A DNA stretch of 64,000 bases from Myotis daubentonii (lineage: Eukaryota; Chordata; Mammalia; Chiroptera; Vespertilionidae): contig NC_081842.1 in assembly GCF_963259705.1 (NCBI RefSeq), positions 94,292,433 to 94,356,432 on the forward strand. The letters run 5' to 3'. Each line of letters begins with the position of its first letter. Positions within the stretch are counted from its first letter, which is position 1. The translations under genes and the position numbers were made by a program. Positions 1 to 11,478 of the stretch are shown piece by piece. The notes beneath the pieces are model-generated. The model did no database searches. It saw nothing but the letters and a program-made list of their open reading frames with translations, and was not told the DNA's origin.

Positions 1-1574
1 ATCTTCAAATAGAAGCTGTATCCAATCTGGAAAATAGATTTAGAAAGCACCTCATGTTAGTTCCTACTTAGGTATAAAGTATTATCTCTGTTAGAAAACT
101 TAAAATAGCATTTTAAAATTAATTTCTGGACTTTGAATTAGAATATAGTTCTGAGTATTCAAGATTAAGTTAGTCTAATTTAATATATCATGTATGTCTG
201 TTTTTCTATATTATACTACAAGTAGATATAGAAAAGAGTTAAGATCATATATAATGCACATATAGACAGATAGACAAAAAAAGAAATGAGTTATCAGTTC
301 TTTAAGGCTTAAAGTAAACATTTAACAAACATTCTGATCCTTACAAGTTAATTGCATGTGAAGAATTTGAAAATATGGGTCTCAGATTTTTAAAACATAG
401 GTAGCAATGCTTCCTGAGTACAGTGCCACTTTTTCTTTGAAGCTCTCCTATCTAGTATTGAGATTAAATTCAAACACCTGATGCCTAGTGGATGATGGGC
501 AATCAAAATTTAAATCATAATATTGAGAAAGCAGGAGTTGCTGGCTCTGACAAGTAGAAACAAAAGATAACATCTGCTACTCCCGTTTTCCAATTCTATT
601 TACTCCTTTGTTAATATAATCTTTTACAATATTCATCTTCCTCCAGAAATAATTTCCACAGTGAATAATTTACATGATTTTATGAACAATCAACACTTCT
701 TTACAATATTTATTCTGAGCTACTCTAGATATCTATTGACACAGGATTCAATTGTGTTGGTGTTTGCTTCTCCTTAACTGGTTTACTAGATTTATTTCAT
801 TTTCTAACATTGCAGTTGGGATGCTATACTAAGACGCTATAGAGAGGTTTATACTGAATAAACATTTTTAATCCTTATTCATCAATATCTATCTTATGAT
901 CCCATTATCTTTACTATTTTGCTGCTATTATAGACTGTATTAATTGCCTTGTAACTCAGTCTCTTCCATTCTCTAGTCTATCAAGTGCAGGATATACAAA
1001 TTAATCTTTGTAAATATTGATTTGATCATATAACTTAATCTTTATTGATTTTTCATTGACTACCAAAAATGTAGAGACTTATTTGTCTGGATTTCAGTTT
1101 TGATCACATTGAATAAATGATTTTTTAAAATTTTGATTCATGAAATAAAGTCTATTGTAAAACAGATACAAGAATGGATTCTGGCTATGATGAAAAAGCA
1201 GGATTCCTGTTCTTAAAATATGTTTAGCATGTATTGAAAGAAGCAGATGCAGGTAGTACTAATTTTTAGATGATAAGCACTAATCCAATATTATAAATAA
1301 AGGGAATAGTTAAATCTGTCTCAAAAGACCAAAAATAGGAGTTATCTTAGTTAGACTTGCATTTTTTAAATTGGGAAAGATTAGTATAACTTACTTGTTC
1401 TCTATAAATTATTTAAATATATCTCTTATTCATATATAATTTTAATATCTAAATGCTTGATTCTTAAAAAATGCTTTCCTTAAACTGGGAGACTATTTTC
1501 TTCCTGTATCTCTGTAGAAATTACTTCTCTGCCATTTCATAAACTTGGAGAAAGCAGTTAACTGGCTTTGCATT
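1..1574. other. AT-rich intergenic or intronic DNA, no gene seen
   Basis: No frame of convincing length or family, no RNA gene and no clear repeat can be recognised here. Composition is strongly AT-rich with short A and T runs. It may contain repeats too old to recognise by eye. Confidence 0.6.
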
Positions 1575-1660
1575 CTCCAACTTTATAGCCCCTGGTGTTC
1601 TAGAACAATGCCTTGTATGTAATGAATATTCAGTGAAATAAATGTTGAATAAATTTAAAA
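1575..1660 (+). mobile_element. Ancient L2/MIR-like 3' end fragment
   Basis: The stretch holds the motif order typical of the 3' ends of mammalian L2/MIR elements: 'tagaacaatgccttgtatgt', then 'attcagtgaaataaatgttg', then 'aataaattt'. This corresponds to the well-known 'tagaacagtgcctggcacat ... caataaatgttgaatgaat' core. It is short and diverged, consistent with an ancient insertion. Assignment between L2 and MIR cannot be settled by eye. Confidence 0.45.
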
Positions 1661-2573
1661 CACATGTCAAAGAAGGTCTCCTTATGGTATAATTTACATA
1701 TCTTTGTCAAAGAGAGTGTTTTGTATATATTTTTATTCTCTAGTAGTGTTTCCTTTTGTTCCTTCTTCCCATATTTTTTTTTCATTGACTTGTAGAATTG
1801 CTTTAGAAATCTGAAATAAAATTGGGAAGAAAGAACAAAGAGAGGAAATAATTAAATAAGTAATTATGAAATACTGAAGCTTTCTGATTGAAAATTTCAC
1901 CAAATTTATTACAGAGCAGATTAAAAATGAAATCAGCCTTGGTATAATCTTGAAAATTTAAATAGGTGTTCTTAGCTGTTGTCGGATAAAAGAAGTATCA
2001 AAAGTCATATTTGAAAGAATAGGAATCAACAACCTTAAACAGATATAGAACAAGAAATAGCATTAATGAAATGCTTGGGAAAAGGAGTTAATTCCCAATA
2101 ATTCTGTACCTATTCACGGTATCATTTATACACTTAGTCAAGATAACATATATATCACCATGAAATACAAATGTTTGTAGATATGTAAGGAAGGATAGAT
2201 GAGACCAGCCTGTACTTTCTCTTAAGAGCAATATCTAAGAAAATACTTAATAAAATAAAAGTACCAGAATATCAAATTAAGTATAAGGAAATCTGAAAAA
2301 ATAAGAAATGAATGGAACAAAATTTATAAAAATATAGATAAACATAAATGAATAACTACAAAAAGACTATGAATATGTAAAATATTAGTAACTTGGTAAT
2401 GTATTTGTTTAAAATATAAATGAATAATGACAAAGGTGACTTGGTATATGAAAGAAAATAGCTGAATAAGGATTCTTGATATAGAAAAGCCATAATTCAA
2501 GGTAAAAATTAATAATGTTCTGAAACTAAAAGTAATAAATTAATGTAATAAAATAAAAAGTATATTGAGCCCA
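1661..2573. other. AT-rich DNA, no gene seen
   Basis: Nothing codes here. A-rich segments from about 2220 to 2560 could be decayed L1, but no diagnostic motif is clear enough to call. Confidence 0.5.
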
Positions 2574-2800
2574 ACTAGTGTGGCTCTGTTGGAGTATCAT
2601 TCTGTGCACTAAATGGTTGTGGAGGGTGTGGGGTGGGGATGAAGGTCAGTATGATTCCTGGTCAGGGCACATGTCTATGTTATGGGCTCCTTCCCAAGTG
2701 GGGAGTGTGCAGGAGGCAATCAATCAATGATTCTCTCTCATATTGATGTTCCTGTTTCTCCTTCCCTCTCCCTTCTTCTCTGAAATCAATAAAAACATAT
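2574..2800 (+). mobile_element. Old VES-related tRNA-derived SINE
   Basis: The head resembles a degraded tRNA region (GCCCAACTAGTGTGGCTCTG), followed by 'cctggtcagggcacatg', a 'gtgcaggaggcaatcaatcaat' middle, 'tctctctcat...tgatgtt', a CT-rich block and a 3' 'gaaatcaataaaaacatat' tail. This order is shared with the other SINEs of the window. The B box is poorly preserved, so the copy is old and unlikely to be transcribed by Pol III. Confidence 0.7.
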
Positions 2801-2996
2801 GGTAGGGGAGGGTGAGGGTAAGGGGGAGAGATCAACCAAAAGACTTATATACATGCATATAAGCATAACCAATGGACACAGATACCAGGGGGGTGAGGGC
2901 ATGCGCTGGGGGGTGGGAGGGGGCAATGAGGGGATAAAGACACATATGTAATACCTTAATCAATCAATAAAGAAAAAAACATTAAAAAAATAAATG
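2801..2996 (+). mobile_element. L1 3' UTR fragment, 5'-truncated
   Basis: The segment matches the bat L1 3' UTR also seen at 24340-24527 and 36290-36471: 'gagatcaaccaaaagactta', 'catgcatataagcataacc', 'aatggacacagata', a G-rich stretch, then an A-rich tail with AATAAAG. Only the last 200 bp of the element are present, the usual result of incomplete target-primed reverse transcription. It directly abuts the SINE upstream. Confidence 0.8.
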
Positions 2997-3169
2997 AGCG
3001 TGTGTGTGTTTTTTTACATTGGAAGGGAAGAAGCCTAATAAGAAATCATACACAAAACTACCCCAGAAATATCGCAACCTGAAACATGGCCCTGATTCTT
3101 TACCACCCAATCCATCACAAATAGCACAGGCCACTATACCCTATTTACTTCCTGCTTATTATTTAAAAT

Positions 3170-4240
3170 GAACCAACACAGAGGCTATGAAAAATAATAC
3201 AAGCAAATGAAGAAAAATAAGAAGAAATAAGATATAAAATGTTTTGAGAATAAATGGAAGAACAAAATAAGTGAAAATATTACAACTGTAATAGAATTGA
3301 GTTAAATGATAACATAAAAAGAAAACAAAATAAGAAAGGCAATATCTCAGAACAGATGGTACACATAAACAGATAAAAATATTGTGTCTTTTCTGATAAA
3401 AAAAAGTAGAAGACAAAATATTTCAAACAAATAAAGTCGAAATTGATAGGAAAATAAGTGAAAACAGAGTAATGAGAAACAAAGTAAGTTGTTCCAAGAT
3501 ATACATATCCTAAAACAAAAGATAAAAAAGTTGATTAATTGATAAAAGAGAATATTGTGCATATAGAAGACAGGAAAAAAATGATCTACACATGCATAAA
3601 TGGAATCTTCAAGAAGAAAGCAAGATAAGAAGATGGTGCCTTAACTGGTTTGGCTCAGTGGATAGAGCATTGGCCTGAGGACTGAAGGGTCCCAGGTTTG
3701 ATTCCCGTCAAGGGCATGTACCTTGGTTGCAGGCACATCTCCAGTAGGAGGTGTGCAGGAGGCAGCTGATCAATGTTTATCTCTCATTGATGTTTCTAAC
3801 TCTCTACCCCTCTCCCTTCCTCTCTGTAAAATATCAATAAAATACATTTAAAAAAAAAAAAAGAAGATGGGACAAATTTTGGAAGTAAACAAAAGGAAAA
3901 TAAAGAGATGAAAACCTAAGAAAACAGGAGTGGGAGATCCATATAGCCTAAGACTTCTCCCTAGCAATATTTGTTGCTTGAAGACAATAAAGCATTATTT
4001 ATAATAATTTCAGTGAAAAAGTATATCTGCTATAGATTTTATATCCAAACTACCACTCAAGCATTAAGTCAAGAAAACATCTGTTGCATTTGCTGCCATT
4101 ATAATATGTTGAGTATATTACCATAGGATAAACTTTAAACAAAAGATGTGTTGAGCAAATGGACTGATGACAAGAATTAACTACAGCTGTAAAATTAAAA
4201 AAATAAAAACATAGGGATTAGGATAAGAAAACAAACAATA
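3170..4240 (+). mobile_element. Ancient ORF1-type LINE (HAL1/L1M-like) remnant, split by a SINE
   Basis: A-rich sequence on both sides of the SINE at 3637-3860 resembles decayed LINE ORF1. The clearest part is 3900-4080, with 'gtgggagatccatatagcct', 'ttgcttgaagacaataaagc' and a 'gattttatatccaaactacc' block that parallels the 'ATLYPAKLSF' region of ORF1p genes elsewhere in the window. There are stops in all frames. I base this on remembered HAL1 consensus features, so family and edges are uncertain. Confidence 0.35.
3637..3860 (+). mobile_element. VES-type SINE with target duplication
   Basis: This is a full-length tRNA-derived SINE of vespertilionid type. The A-box-like 'tggctcagtggatagagc' and B-box-like 'ggtttgattcc' form the Pol III promoter. 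They are followed by 'ggaggcagctgatcaatg', a pyrimidine-rich block, and 'aatatcaataaaatacattt' plus poly(A). The 10-bp flanks 'aagaagatgg' occur at 3627-3636 and 3861-3870, so the insertion is bounded precisely. Confidence 0.95.
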
Positions 4241-4389
4241 GTACATGATCGGATAATATAACTATTATATAATTAACAATCAATTGCGTGGAAAGGAAGG
4301 AAAAATGAGGGAGGAATATTCTTCTATATAATGAGAGGAAATAGAAACAGGGTAAGGGGTGAAAGGAAGAAGGAAATGTAGACATAATA

Positions 4390-4830
4390 GTTGAAGCCAG
4401 CTAAAACCACAGAAATGCTGCTCTTGCAGAAAACCAGGATGCCACAAGACAAGAATACTTATCTTGCCCATGCAGAAGGTTTCAAGAGATTGATATGAAA
4501 GGAGGAAGTGTGGATCTAATTGCAGAATTGAGCCCAACTCCAGACCTAAAGGATGTTTATCTTGCAGGTGCAGGATGTTGTAAGAGATGAGGGAAGAGGA
4601 GGGGTGAAGAAGGGAGGACGCCTGGTGGATTTTAAGATGTTACTAGACAAAGAAGGTAAAAGGAGCCAGAGACTGACACAGATAAAGAGCTGGTCCATAG
4701 CAAATAAAAACCCCTAGACAAATAAACTTCGGTGGCAACCATTCTTGGGCCCCCTTCCCATGCAGGGAGTTTGTATCTGCTTAAATTTCCACATTTTGCT
4801 TAAATCTTCTGGCCCACAATTTTACTTTTC
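4390..4830 (+). mobile_element. Possible solo LTR of a degenerate ERV
   Basis: The segment has the composition of an ERV LTR. It contains a purine-rich body, 'ccagctaaaaccacagaaat', then 'gcaaataaaaacccctagac' and 'aataaacttcggtggcaacc', followed by 'ttcttgggcccccttcccat'. This order of polyadenylation-like signals and a C-rich U5-like end is typical of class I or III LTRs. No TG...CA ends or target duplication could be fixed, and no PBS follows. It could be another kind of repeat. Confidence 0.3.
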
Positions 4831-5224
4831 AATTTCATGAGATATGATCCAGGGAAGAACTTTGGCTCATCATTAGGGTGTCAATAACAGAATATCATTT
4901 AAAAATTAAATAATAGATATATTTAAATACTTAAGAGTAAAAAGAGTATTTACTTAAATAAAATTGGATAATGAAGCAAAAACCAAATCAAGAAGTTAAT
5001 GCAAACAGAAAAATAATCATTAAGAAAAGAATGAAGGAATTAATATAGCAAAGAGAGAAAAATTAAAAACAAACAAGTGAAAACATAGTAGTAATAAATT
5101 TACTTTATTTGTTCTTTGAAATAAAACAAGTATATAAAAATGAACTATCCATTTTATTTTGTTATAAGAGGACACTCAATAATTTGAAGAATGGGTATGT
5201 TTCTAAGAAAATATGATTTATCAA
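4831..5224. other. AT-rich DNA, nothing recognised
   Basis: No coding potential, RNA gene or repeat is recognisable. Confidence 0.5.
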
Positions 5225-5340
5225 AACTGTATTCTGATAGCTGTGAGGTGATAATCTCATTGTGCTTTTAATTTGTATTCCTGTAATGATCAGAGACATA
5301 AGCATCCTTTCATATGTTTATGTGACATGGCTATTAATTT
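5225..5340 (-). mobile_element. Antisense L1 ORF2 fragment
   Basis: The plus strand reads 'gctgtgaggtgataatctca', 'tttgtattcctgtaatgatc' and 'tttcatatgttta'. This is the reverse complement of the L1 region just before the 3' end of ORF2 ('atgcaaatcaaaaccacaatgagata' in sense). It is short and diverged. Confidence 0.65.
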
Positions 5341-5475
5341 ACCATAAGTTGCATTATGAGTTTAACATTATCTCAATAAAAACACTTACAGAAAGTTTTA
5401 AAGTTCCTATAGAAAAGAAAAAAAGGATGATTTTTCTTTTTTTGTTGCTTATTTTCTTTAAAAGAATGAATACCT

Positions 5476-5699
5476 TTTTTAAAAAAATATATATTTTATT
5501 GATTTTTCACAGAAAGGAAGGGAGAAGGATAGAGAGTTAGAAACATCAATGAGAGAGAAACATCAATCAGCTGCCTCCTGCACACTGCCAACTAGGGATG
5601 TGCCCGCAACCAAGGTACATGCCCTTGACCGGAATCGAACCTGGGACCTTTCAGTCCGCAGGCCGACGCTCTATTCACTGAGCCAAACTGGTTAGGGCA
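5476..5699 (-). mobile_element. VES-type SINE, antisense, with target duplication
   Basis: The reverse complement carries 'ggctcagtgaatagagcgtc' (A box), 'ggttcgattccggtcaaggg' (B box), 'ggaggcagctgattgatg' and an AATAAAATATAT tail. It is little diverged. Flanks 'aaaagaatga' at about 5461-5470 and 5700-5709 are the target-site duplication. Confidence 0.95.
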
Positions 5700-5709
5700 A
5701 AAAGAATGA

Positions 5710-6226
5710 GTATCTTAAAACACATGACAGGAAAGGATAAATTGGAGGGTCATTCCTATCAGATATAAATCCTCAGTAATGTTAGGAACAATTCAATAGC
5801 ATATGAATAAACCAGTAGATCTAAGGAGCAGAGCTGAAAATACATACAAAAGCCAAAATATACACCTTTTCTAATTTAATAAATATATGTCAAGTCATTG
5901 AAGAAATAAATGATAGGATATTTGATCAGAAAATTGAGTAAAGTTATGTACCATGTCATATATACTACACTTAGATCAATTCCAAAAGTATTAAAATCTT
6001 AAATAAAAAAACATTTATGAAAACACTAGAAAAATCATGGGACAATTATTAATTAATCCCCAAGTGGTAAAGGCTTTCTAATTTTCACACAAACCCCAGA
6101 AGCTATAAAAGATTGATAAAACTAACCACATAAAGATGTAAATTTCTGCATAAAATATATCATGAGAGAAATTAAATGACTAAAAAAACTAGTAAAAAAT
6201 ATTTACAACCCTATATCAAAGCACTA
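5710..6226. other. AT-rich DNA, nothing recognised
   Basis: No gene or clear repeat. The 'accacataaagatgtaaa...' section around 6060-6190 could be very old L1 ORF2, but this is too weak to call. Confidence 0.45.
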
Positions 6227-6277
6227 TTTATTTCCCTGACATTTCCATATCACCCACTATTGATAAATTGATTTTTT

Positions 6278-6279
6278 TA

Positions 6280-6305
<26 letters not shown>
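6278..6305. repeat. (GT)n microsatellite
   Basis: About 13 uninterrupted GT units. It creates a run of TH residues in the reverse frame, which makes the open frame there spurious. Confidence 0.95.
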
Positions 6306-6310
<5 letters not shown>

Positions 6311-6554
6311 ATTTTAATTTATTTTTATTTTCCTCCCCTGTTTTTAAAGCTCTGCCATGAACCCTGGGGCCCTGGACACCAGACAACTGAGAAGATAGGC
6401 ATTTTGCCATCTCCAAGGCATTCCAAGCTGCTGTCATATGCCAGTTAGGAAGTTCTTTTTCTACCAGACTCCTACATTTAGATAATAAAAATACTAATAT
6501 CTCAATAGTGGACAAATAACATAAATTCACAATTTTTAACCTTTATTTTTTATT

Positions 6555-6660
6555 TCTTTGTATTTTTTATTTAATTTATTGGGGTGACATTGTTACTAAA
6601 ATTATATAGGTTTCAGGTATATAATTCTATAATATATTATCTGATTATTACATTGTGTAA
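6555..6660 (-). mobile_element. Antisense L1 3'-end fragment (L1MA/MB type)
   Basis: 'tttattggggtgacattgtt', 'aaaattatataggtttcagg' and 'ataattctataatatatta' form the standard antisense 3' UTR signature of older eutherian L1. A second copy of the signature lies at 55145-55230. Confidence 0.75.
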
Positions 6661-7173
6661 GAGGAAAACAATTTAAAATATATCTGTGATTAAGATTTGA
6701 TCAATGAGGCAATCAAAACTGAAAGTATGAACTTGAATCTTTGTAAATGTTTGTGGTTAAGAAAATAGAGTACCAAGTATGAACCGTATTTTAAAAATGT
6801 ATTAATCTTCTAAAATGTTATCTCTAAATATCTACTATTTATATTGAATGTTATACTCTTAAAAATCCTAAATCTAAAATATTTATTTATTGTAATTATT
6901 GTATAAATAACACATGGTGATTGTGAAAATATCCTTAAGTCTATAAATGCACTAAAGTAGTTAAGTACATTTCATAATCCAGCAGTAACTGTATTAATAT
7001 TTTAGTGTATGTACTTATTGTTTTGGATTTGGTTACACACATTTATTTTATGTCTGTAGGTTAAAAGGTGCATAGACTGCCAAAAATATTAACATAAATA
7101 TAATAAATAATGATTTTTATTGTAGAAAAAAATCATACAAATCAATAAAAATGCTCAGTCTCTAAGAAATATA
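6661..7173. other. AT-rich DNA, nothing recognised
   Basis: No gene, RNA or repeat that can be supported. Confidence 0.5.
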
Positions 7174-7186
7174 AACAGACCAGAAA

Positions 7187-7356
7187 TTTTTTTTTTTTTT
7201 TTTTATTGCTTAAAGTATTACAAAGGGTATTACATATGTATCCATTTTATCCCCCCGCCCTAGACAGTCCCCTAGCCTCCCCTATCACCCAGTGTCTTAT
7301 GTCCATTGGTTATGCTTATATGCATGCATACAAGTCCTTTAGTTGGGTCAGAGATC
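7187..7356 (-). mobile_element. Young 5'-truncated L1 insertion, antisense
   Basis: A poly(T) run opens the element and is followed by the reverse complement of the L1 3' UTR ('cataagacactgggtgatag' and 'catgcatataagcataacca' in sense). A perfect 13-bp duplication, 'aacagaccagaaa', flanks it at 7174-7186 and 7357-7369. The element is 170 bp long. The short open frames across it are shadows. Confidence 0.95.
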
Positions 7357-7649
7357 AACAGACCAGAAAATTTGAAAATATTTTGGAAAATGATCAACTG
7401 GTCAACCTCATTAATAATAAAAGGTAAAAAAAAAAAAAAAGAAACTATGAAACAATTACTTACCATTTGTCACCTATCAAATTACTAAATATTTTAACAA
7501 CCATAATTTCTGATCTTTACAAAGGTATGAGATGACACTTCTCCACTCTTCTTGCATCCTGAGGGAGCTCTAATAATGATTCTTCCAGTCTCTACCTGAT
7601 CCTTCACTCCTTAGGGATGTCTATTACATCTATTTACTTTTATGAATTT

Positions 7650-7790
7650 AAAAACTGTATTAAAAATTTCAAATACATAAATTAAAATGAATAGTACAAT
7701 GAACCTTTATGTAGCCATGAGTCAGCTTTAAACAATTATCATTTTGCCAATTCTGTTTTATTTATCTTCTTACTCCTCCCCCTGGAATGT
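7650..7790. mobile_element. Ancient interspersed repeat fragment, family not named
   Basis: 'aatgaatagtacaatgaacc', 'catgagtcagctttaaacaa', 'ttatcattttgccaattctg' match a pattern seen also at 61395-61490 ('aatagtacaaagaactctaa', 'caataattgttaatatttac'). The shared order of motifs identifies both as copies of one old mammalian repeat. I cannot name the family with confidence. Confidence 0.35.
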
Positions 7791-8114
7791 TAAAGCAAAT
7801 CCAATATATTTATCATTTCACTTGTAACAATAACAGCAAATAACAAAAAGGAAATAGACACTCATAAAGGTTAAATTGAAAGAAGCACATGAAACCTAAT
7901 ATATTAAAACATTTATTGGAAATGTGAAAATTATAGGTATTTAATAGTACCTTAGAAAGTAACAGACTAAAAATGAATTATTGAACTGACTAGAAATGGG
8001 GAAAATATACTTTTTAAAAGAAGCAAAATTATTCAGAACACATTCAAAAACTCAGTCCAACCTGTATAATGTATATACACAAGAACAGTGGTTGTTAATG
8101 CTTGCTAAACCTAG

Positions 8115-8265
8115 AATCTCAGGTATAATTGGCCAGATTTAGCAAATGAAAATGTAGAACAGCCAGTTAAATTTAATTGTCAGATAAATAGTAAATAATT
8201 TTTTTAGTATGTGTCTCATGCAATGTTTCATGCATAGTTGGAACATATTTACTCTAAAATATTAT
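8115..8265. mobile_element. Ancient DNA-transposon-like repeat fragment
   Basis: The run 'ggccagatttagcaaatgaa', 'cagccagttaaatttaattg', 'cagataaatagtaaataatt', 'ttagtatgtgtctcatgcaa' follows a repeat common in eutherian genomes, remembered as having long inverted ends around 'gtatgtcccatgcaatattt'. Family name not assigned. Confidence 0.4.
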
Positions 8266-8349
8266 TATTATTTCCTTTATGTATTTACTGATAATGCCTG
8301 GGTTCAACCACAGGCAAAATGAGTCAGAATTTTTGTAGTTGTGGCCTTT

Positions 8350-8740
8350 GCACTATATATATAGGCAAATTAGGCCGGGATGCCATAACGGTCACAAACA
8401 GCTCAGGAGGAGGGGTCAGGCATGGCCCGAGCCTGAGAGAACTACATGGGGGGGGGGGGCAGCCTGGCCTCCAGCAGCCCCAGAGTGGAGGCAGAGGGTT
8501 GTGTCTAAGTCACCACAGCTGCCCAGCCCTAGCAGCCCTGGAGTGGAGGCAGGGGGCTGTGCCCAAGCAGCTGCTGCTGCCTGGCTGCAGCAGCCCCAGA
8601 TCAGCCCTCAGAGGGAGGCCAGGGGAAGCAGGCCTAAGCCATCAGTAGGACATCCCCTGAGGGCTCCAGACTGTGAGAGGGGGCAGGCTGGGTGGAGGGA
8701 CCCCCACCCAGTGCACAAATTTCATGCACCGGGCCTCTAG
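8350..8740 (+). mobile_element. Non-autonomous HeliBat-type Helitron
   Basis: The 3' end is diagnostic. The hairpin 'gtgcacaaatttcatgcac' at 8711-8729 is followed by 'cgggcctctag', ending in CTAG at 8737-8740. The body is GC-rich and repetitive ('cagcagccccagagtggagg' type units), in contrast with the AT-rich flanks. The 5' end is not clear and may lie near the TA-rich stretch at 8350. The 133-codon frame across the element has no family resemblance and is treated as fortuitous. Confidence 0.85.
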
Positions 8741-8776
8741 CATATATATATATATATAATACTTGATTTTTTAAAT

Positions 8777-11423
8777 TAATTTATTTTTATTAATTTATTT
8801 TTATGTATATTTTTAATCTCTATGGTTAAGAGTATTACAAATGTCCCCCTTTTTTTTCTTTCTGTTGCCCACCTCCATCTGGTTCCCACCCCACCCCAGG
8901 CCTTCATCACTCTATTGTCTGTGTCCATAGATAATGCATATAAGATCTTTGGTTAATCTCTTCCTGTTACCCCCTTACCTCCTCTCTTTGAGATTTGTCA
9001 GTCTGTTCCATGTTTCCATGATCTGATTCTATGTTATTCATCAGTTTATTTTGTCCATTATATTTCTTTTTCATTTATTTTGATTTTTAGATTCAACTGT
9101 TGATAGATATTTATTTATTGCCATTTTATCATATATATTTTTTCTTTTTTCCTTTATTGATTAAGGTATTACATATGTCATTCATATTTTTTATCTTTTT
9201 CTTCTTCTTCTTCCTCTTCTTAAATAATACACTTCAGTATTTCTTGTAATACCAGTTTGATGGTGATGAACTCATTTAGCTTTTTCTTTTCTGTGAAGCT
9301 CTTTATATGACCTTCAATTCTAAATGATCACTTTACAGGGTAGAGTAAACATCCTTACTATTTATCACTTTGAATATTTCTTGCCACTCATTTCTCACTT
9401 GCAAAATTTCTGTTAAGCAATTAGCTGACAAGCTAACAGTCGTATGGGCACTCCCTTGTAGTTAACTAGCTGCTTTTCTCTTGCTACTTTTAAGATTCTC
9501 TCTTTGTCTTTAAACCTTGGCACTTTAATGAAGATGTGTCTTAGTGTGGGGCTCTTTGGAATTCTCTTGTTTGGGACTCTCTGAGCTTTCTGGACTTGTA
9601 AGTCTATTTCTTTCACCTGGTAGGAAAAGTTTTCTGGCATTATTTCTTCAAATAGGTTTTCAATATCTTGCTCTCTCTCTTCTCTTTCTGGAACCCCTTT
9701 AATGTCAATGTAGGTATGCTGGAAGTTGTCCCAGGGTCTCCTTACACTACCTTCATATTTTTTAAATTTCTTTTTGTTGTTCTGACTGGGTGTTTTTTGC
9801 TTCCTCGTATTCCAAATTATTGATTTGATTTTAAGCATCCTCAACTACTGTTGAATCCCTGTAAACTATTATTTATTTCAGTTAGTATATGCTTAATTTC
9901 TGACTGGTCCTTTTTCATGTCTTTGCTATTCTCACTAAGTTTCTTGAAATTTTTACTAAGTCCCTTGAAGCTCTCATTAAGACCCTTGAGTAACCTTATA
10001 ACCATTGATTTGAACATTGTACTTAGTAGTTTGCTTGCTTCCATTTCTTTCATTCGTGACATGTTTCTCTCCTCATTTTGGCTAATTCCCTATGTTTGTT
10101 TCTATGTATTAAGCAGAGCTGTTATGTCTCCTAGAATTGGTAGAGTGACTTTGTGTATTAGGTGTCCTGTAGGGTCCAGTGGCTCAGCCTCCCCAGTCAC
10201 CTTAACTGGGCCCACTAGGTGTGCCCCTGTGTGGGCTGTGTGTGCAGTCTTGTTTCAGTTGAGTGTTGATTGCTGTTGGCATCACTGGGAGGAACTGACC
10301 TCCAGACCAATTGGCTATGAGGACTAGCTGTGTCTACAATGGATGAGCTGCTATGCAGGATATATCCCTGTGGAGTAGAACTTGCTTCAGTGGGACTTTG
10401 GTGCTCACTGAGTCTGCCTATTGAGTGTGTCACTTATGGATGTGAAGAGTTGTAATTGGCATGTTCTGAAACTGTTCACTGGGTAGACTGACTCTGGGGC
10501 CTCCAGAGAGGTGCAAAGTCAGCTACTGCCTGGGGCCACATGGTAGTAACTACAGAGAGATATGCAGATGGCTGCTATTTGTATTGGGCTTGGAGTTGCC
10601 AAGGCAAGACCAAGCTGTGAAGCAAGGCAGGCTGATGCTATGGCCAGGTGTTGGGCCTTTTATTGATAGGTTTGATTCCAGCTTGTTTGAGAGATTTTAG
10701 CAAAGTCTAAAGCCTGAGCCAGGGAAGGCCACTCATATGGAAAAGCTGCTGCAAACAGCTTGAGAAGGGATGCAAATTGGATGGGGCAGGTTTTCAGGGA
10801 ATCACCAGGGCAGAGAGAACTGTGTGGGTACTGCTGATGGAAACTCAGATATGGCTGCCAGTCAGCTCTGTGATGGGAGAGGTCCCAGCACAGAACAATG
10901 ACCCCTGCGAGTACCCTTATATGGGAGAAAACCACCCCTGAGTTCCTGCCCTGATGCCAGAAAGTCCCTGTATGTCCCTGTATTACCCTAAAGCTGCCAC
11001 TAGGCACTGGAACTCAGAGGAAGCAGAACAACGTAAGTTCGTGCATGGGACCTTTAAGAGGAACACCTGGGACTTCTGCAGCTTCCAAGTCACTGTGCCA
11101 GAATCCCCTCTGATTTTTTACAGCCCCAGTAATGAGAACTTCTTTTCCTAGCCCTGGCACCCTGGTCTGGGGTCTGGTGGGGGGGCTGAGACCCCCCTGC
11201 TTCTATCCCTCCCGACTTAAAAATGCCACACGTGGTGTTGTACCATCATGTTTTGCACCTCTGCCCGTCTCAATGTGCTTTATTTCTCTAGTTGTAGGAC
11301 TTCCATCTAACCAGATTTCAGATGGTTCTGAATGATGGCTGTTCTGTATTTTAGTTGTAATTTTGATGTGGTTGAGAGAGGCAGTAAGTACCAGTGTTTA
11401 CCTACACAGCCATCTTGCTTCTC
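8777..11423 (-). mobile_element. HAL1-like (ORF1-only) LINE, copy 1, degenerate
   Basis: Read on the minus strand, the order is a 5' UTR (11423 down to about 10063, starting 'gagaagcaagatggctgtgt'), an ORF1 remnant (10062-9220), and directly a 3' UTR of about 440 bp ending in an A/T-rich tail. No ORF2 lies between ORF1 and the tail, which is the HAL1 (half-L1) layout. Imperfect flanks 'cttgattttttaaat' (8762-8776) and 'cttgtatttttttaaat' (11424-11440) may be the target duplication. This copy is clearly older than the one at 41158-43096. Confidence 0.8.
9220..10062 (-). pseudogene. LINE ORF1 pseudogene (RNA-binding nucleic-acid chaperone)
   Basis: The N-terminal part (10062-9841) starts 'MSRMKEMEASKLL' and has a heptad-like coiled-coil region. 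A second frame (9844-9413) holds the RRM-type core (residues like 'DIKGVPEREEREQDIENLFE') and the start of the C-terminal domain ('KDKERILKVAREKQ'). The C-terminal rest ('EIFKV...IEGHIKSFTEK') is displaced to another frame and ends at a TAA at 9220-9222. At least two frameshifts break the protein. Intact ORF1p binds LINE RNA as a trimer. Confidence 0.85.
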
Positions 11424-11478
11424 CTTGTATTTTTTTAAATGCCCCAGGTCAGAATCATCTAACTCACAGTGAGGATTA

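Noticed and set aside
3640..3720. tRNA gene suggested by A and B boxes in SINE heads (several places)
   Set aside because: The boxes belong to VES-type SINEs, with characteristic SINE bodies, A-rich tails and target duplications. No cloverleaf can be completed.
8339..8740. 133-codon open frame on the plus strand
   Set aside because: It lies inside a GC-rich non-autonomous Helitron, has low-complexity Pro/Ala/Gln composition, and ends at the transposon terminus. No domain.
9851..10327. 158-codon plus-strand frame
   Set aside because: It is antisense to the ORF1 remnant and 5' UTR of the ORF1-only LINE.
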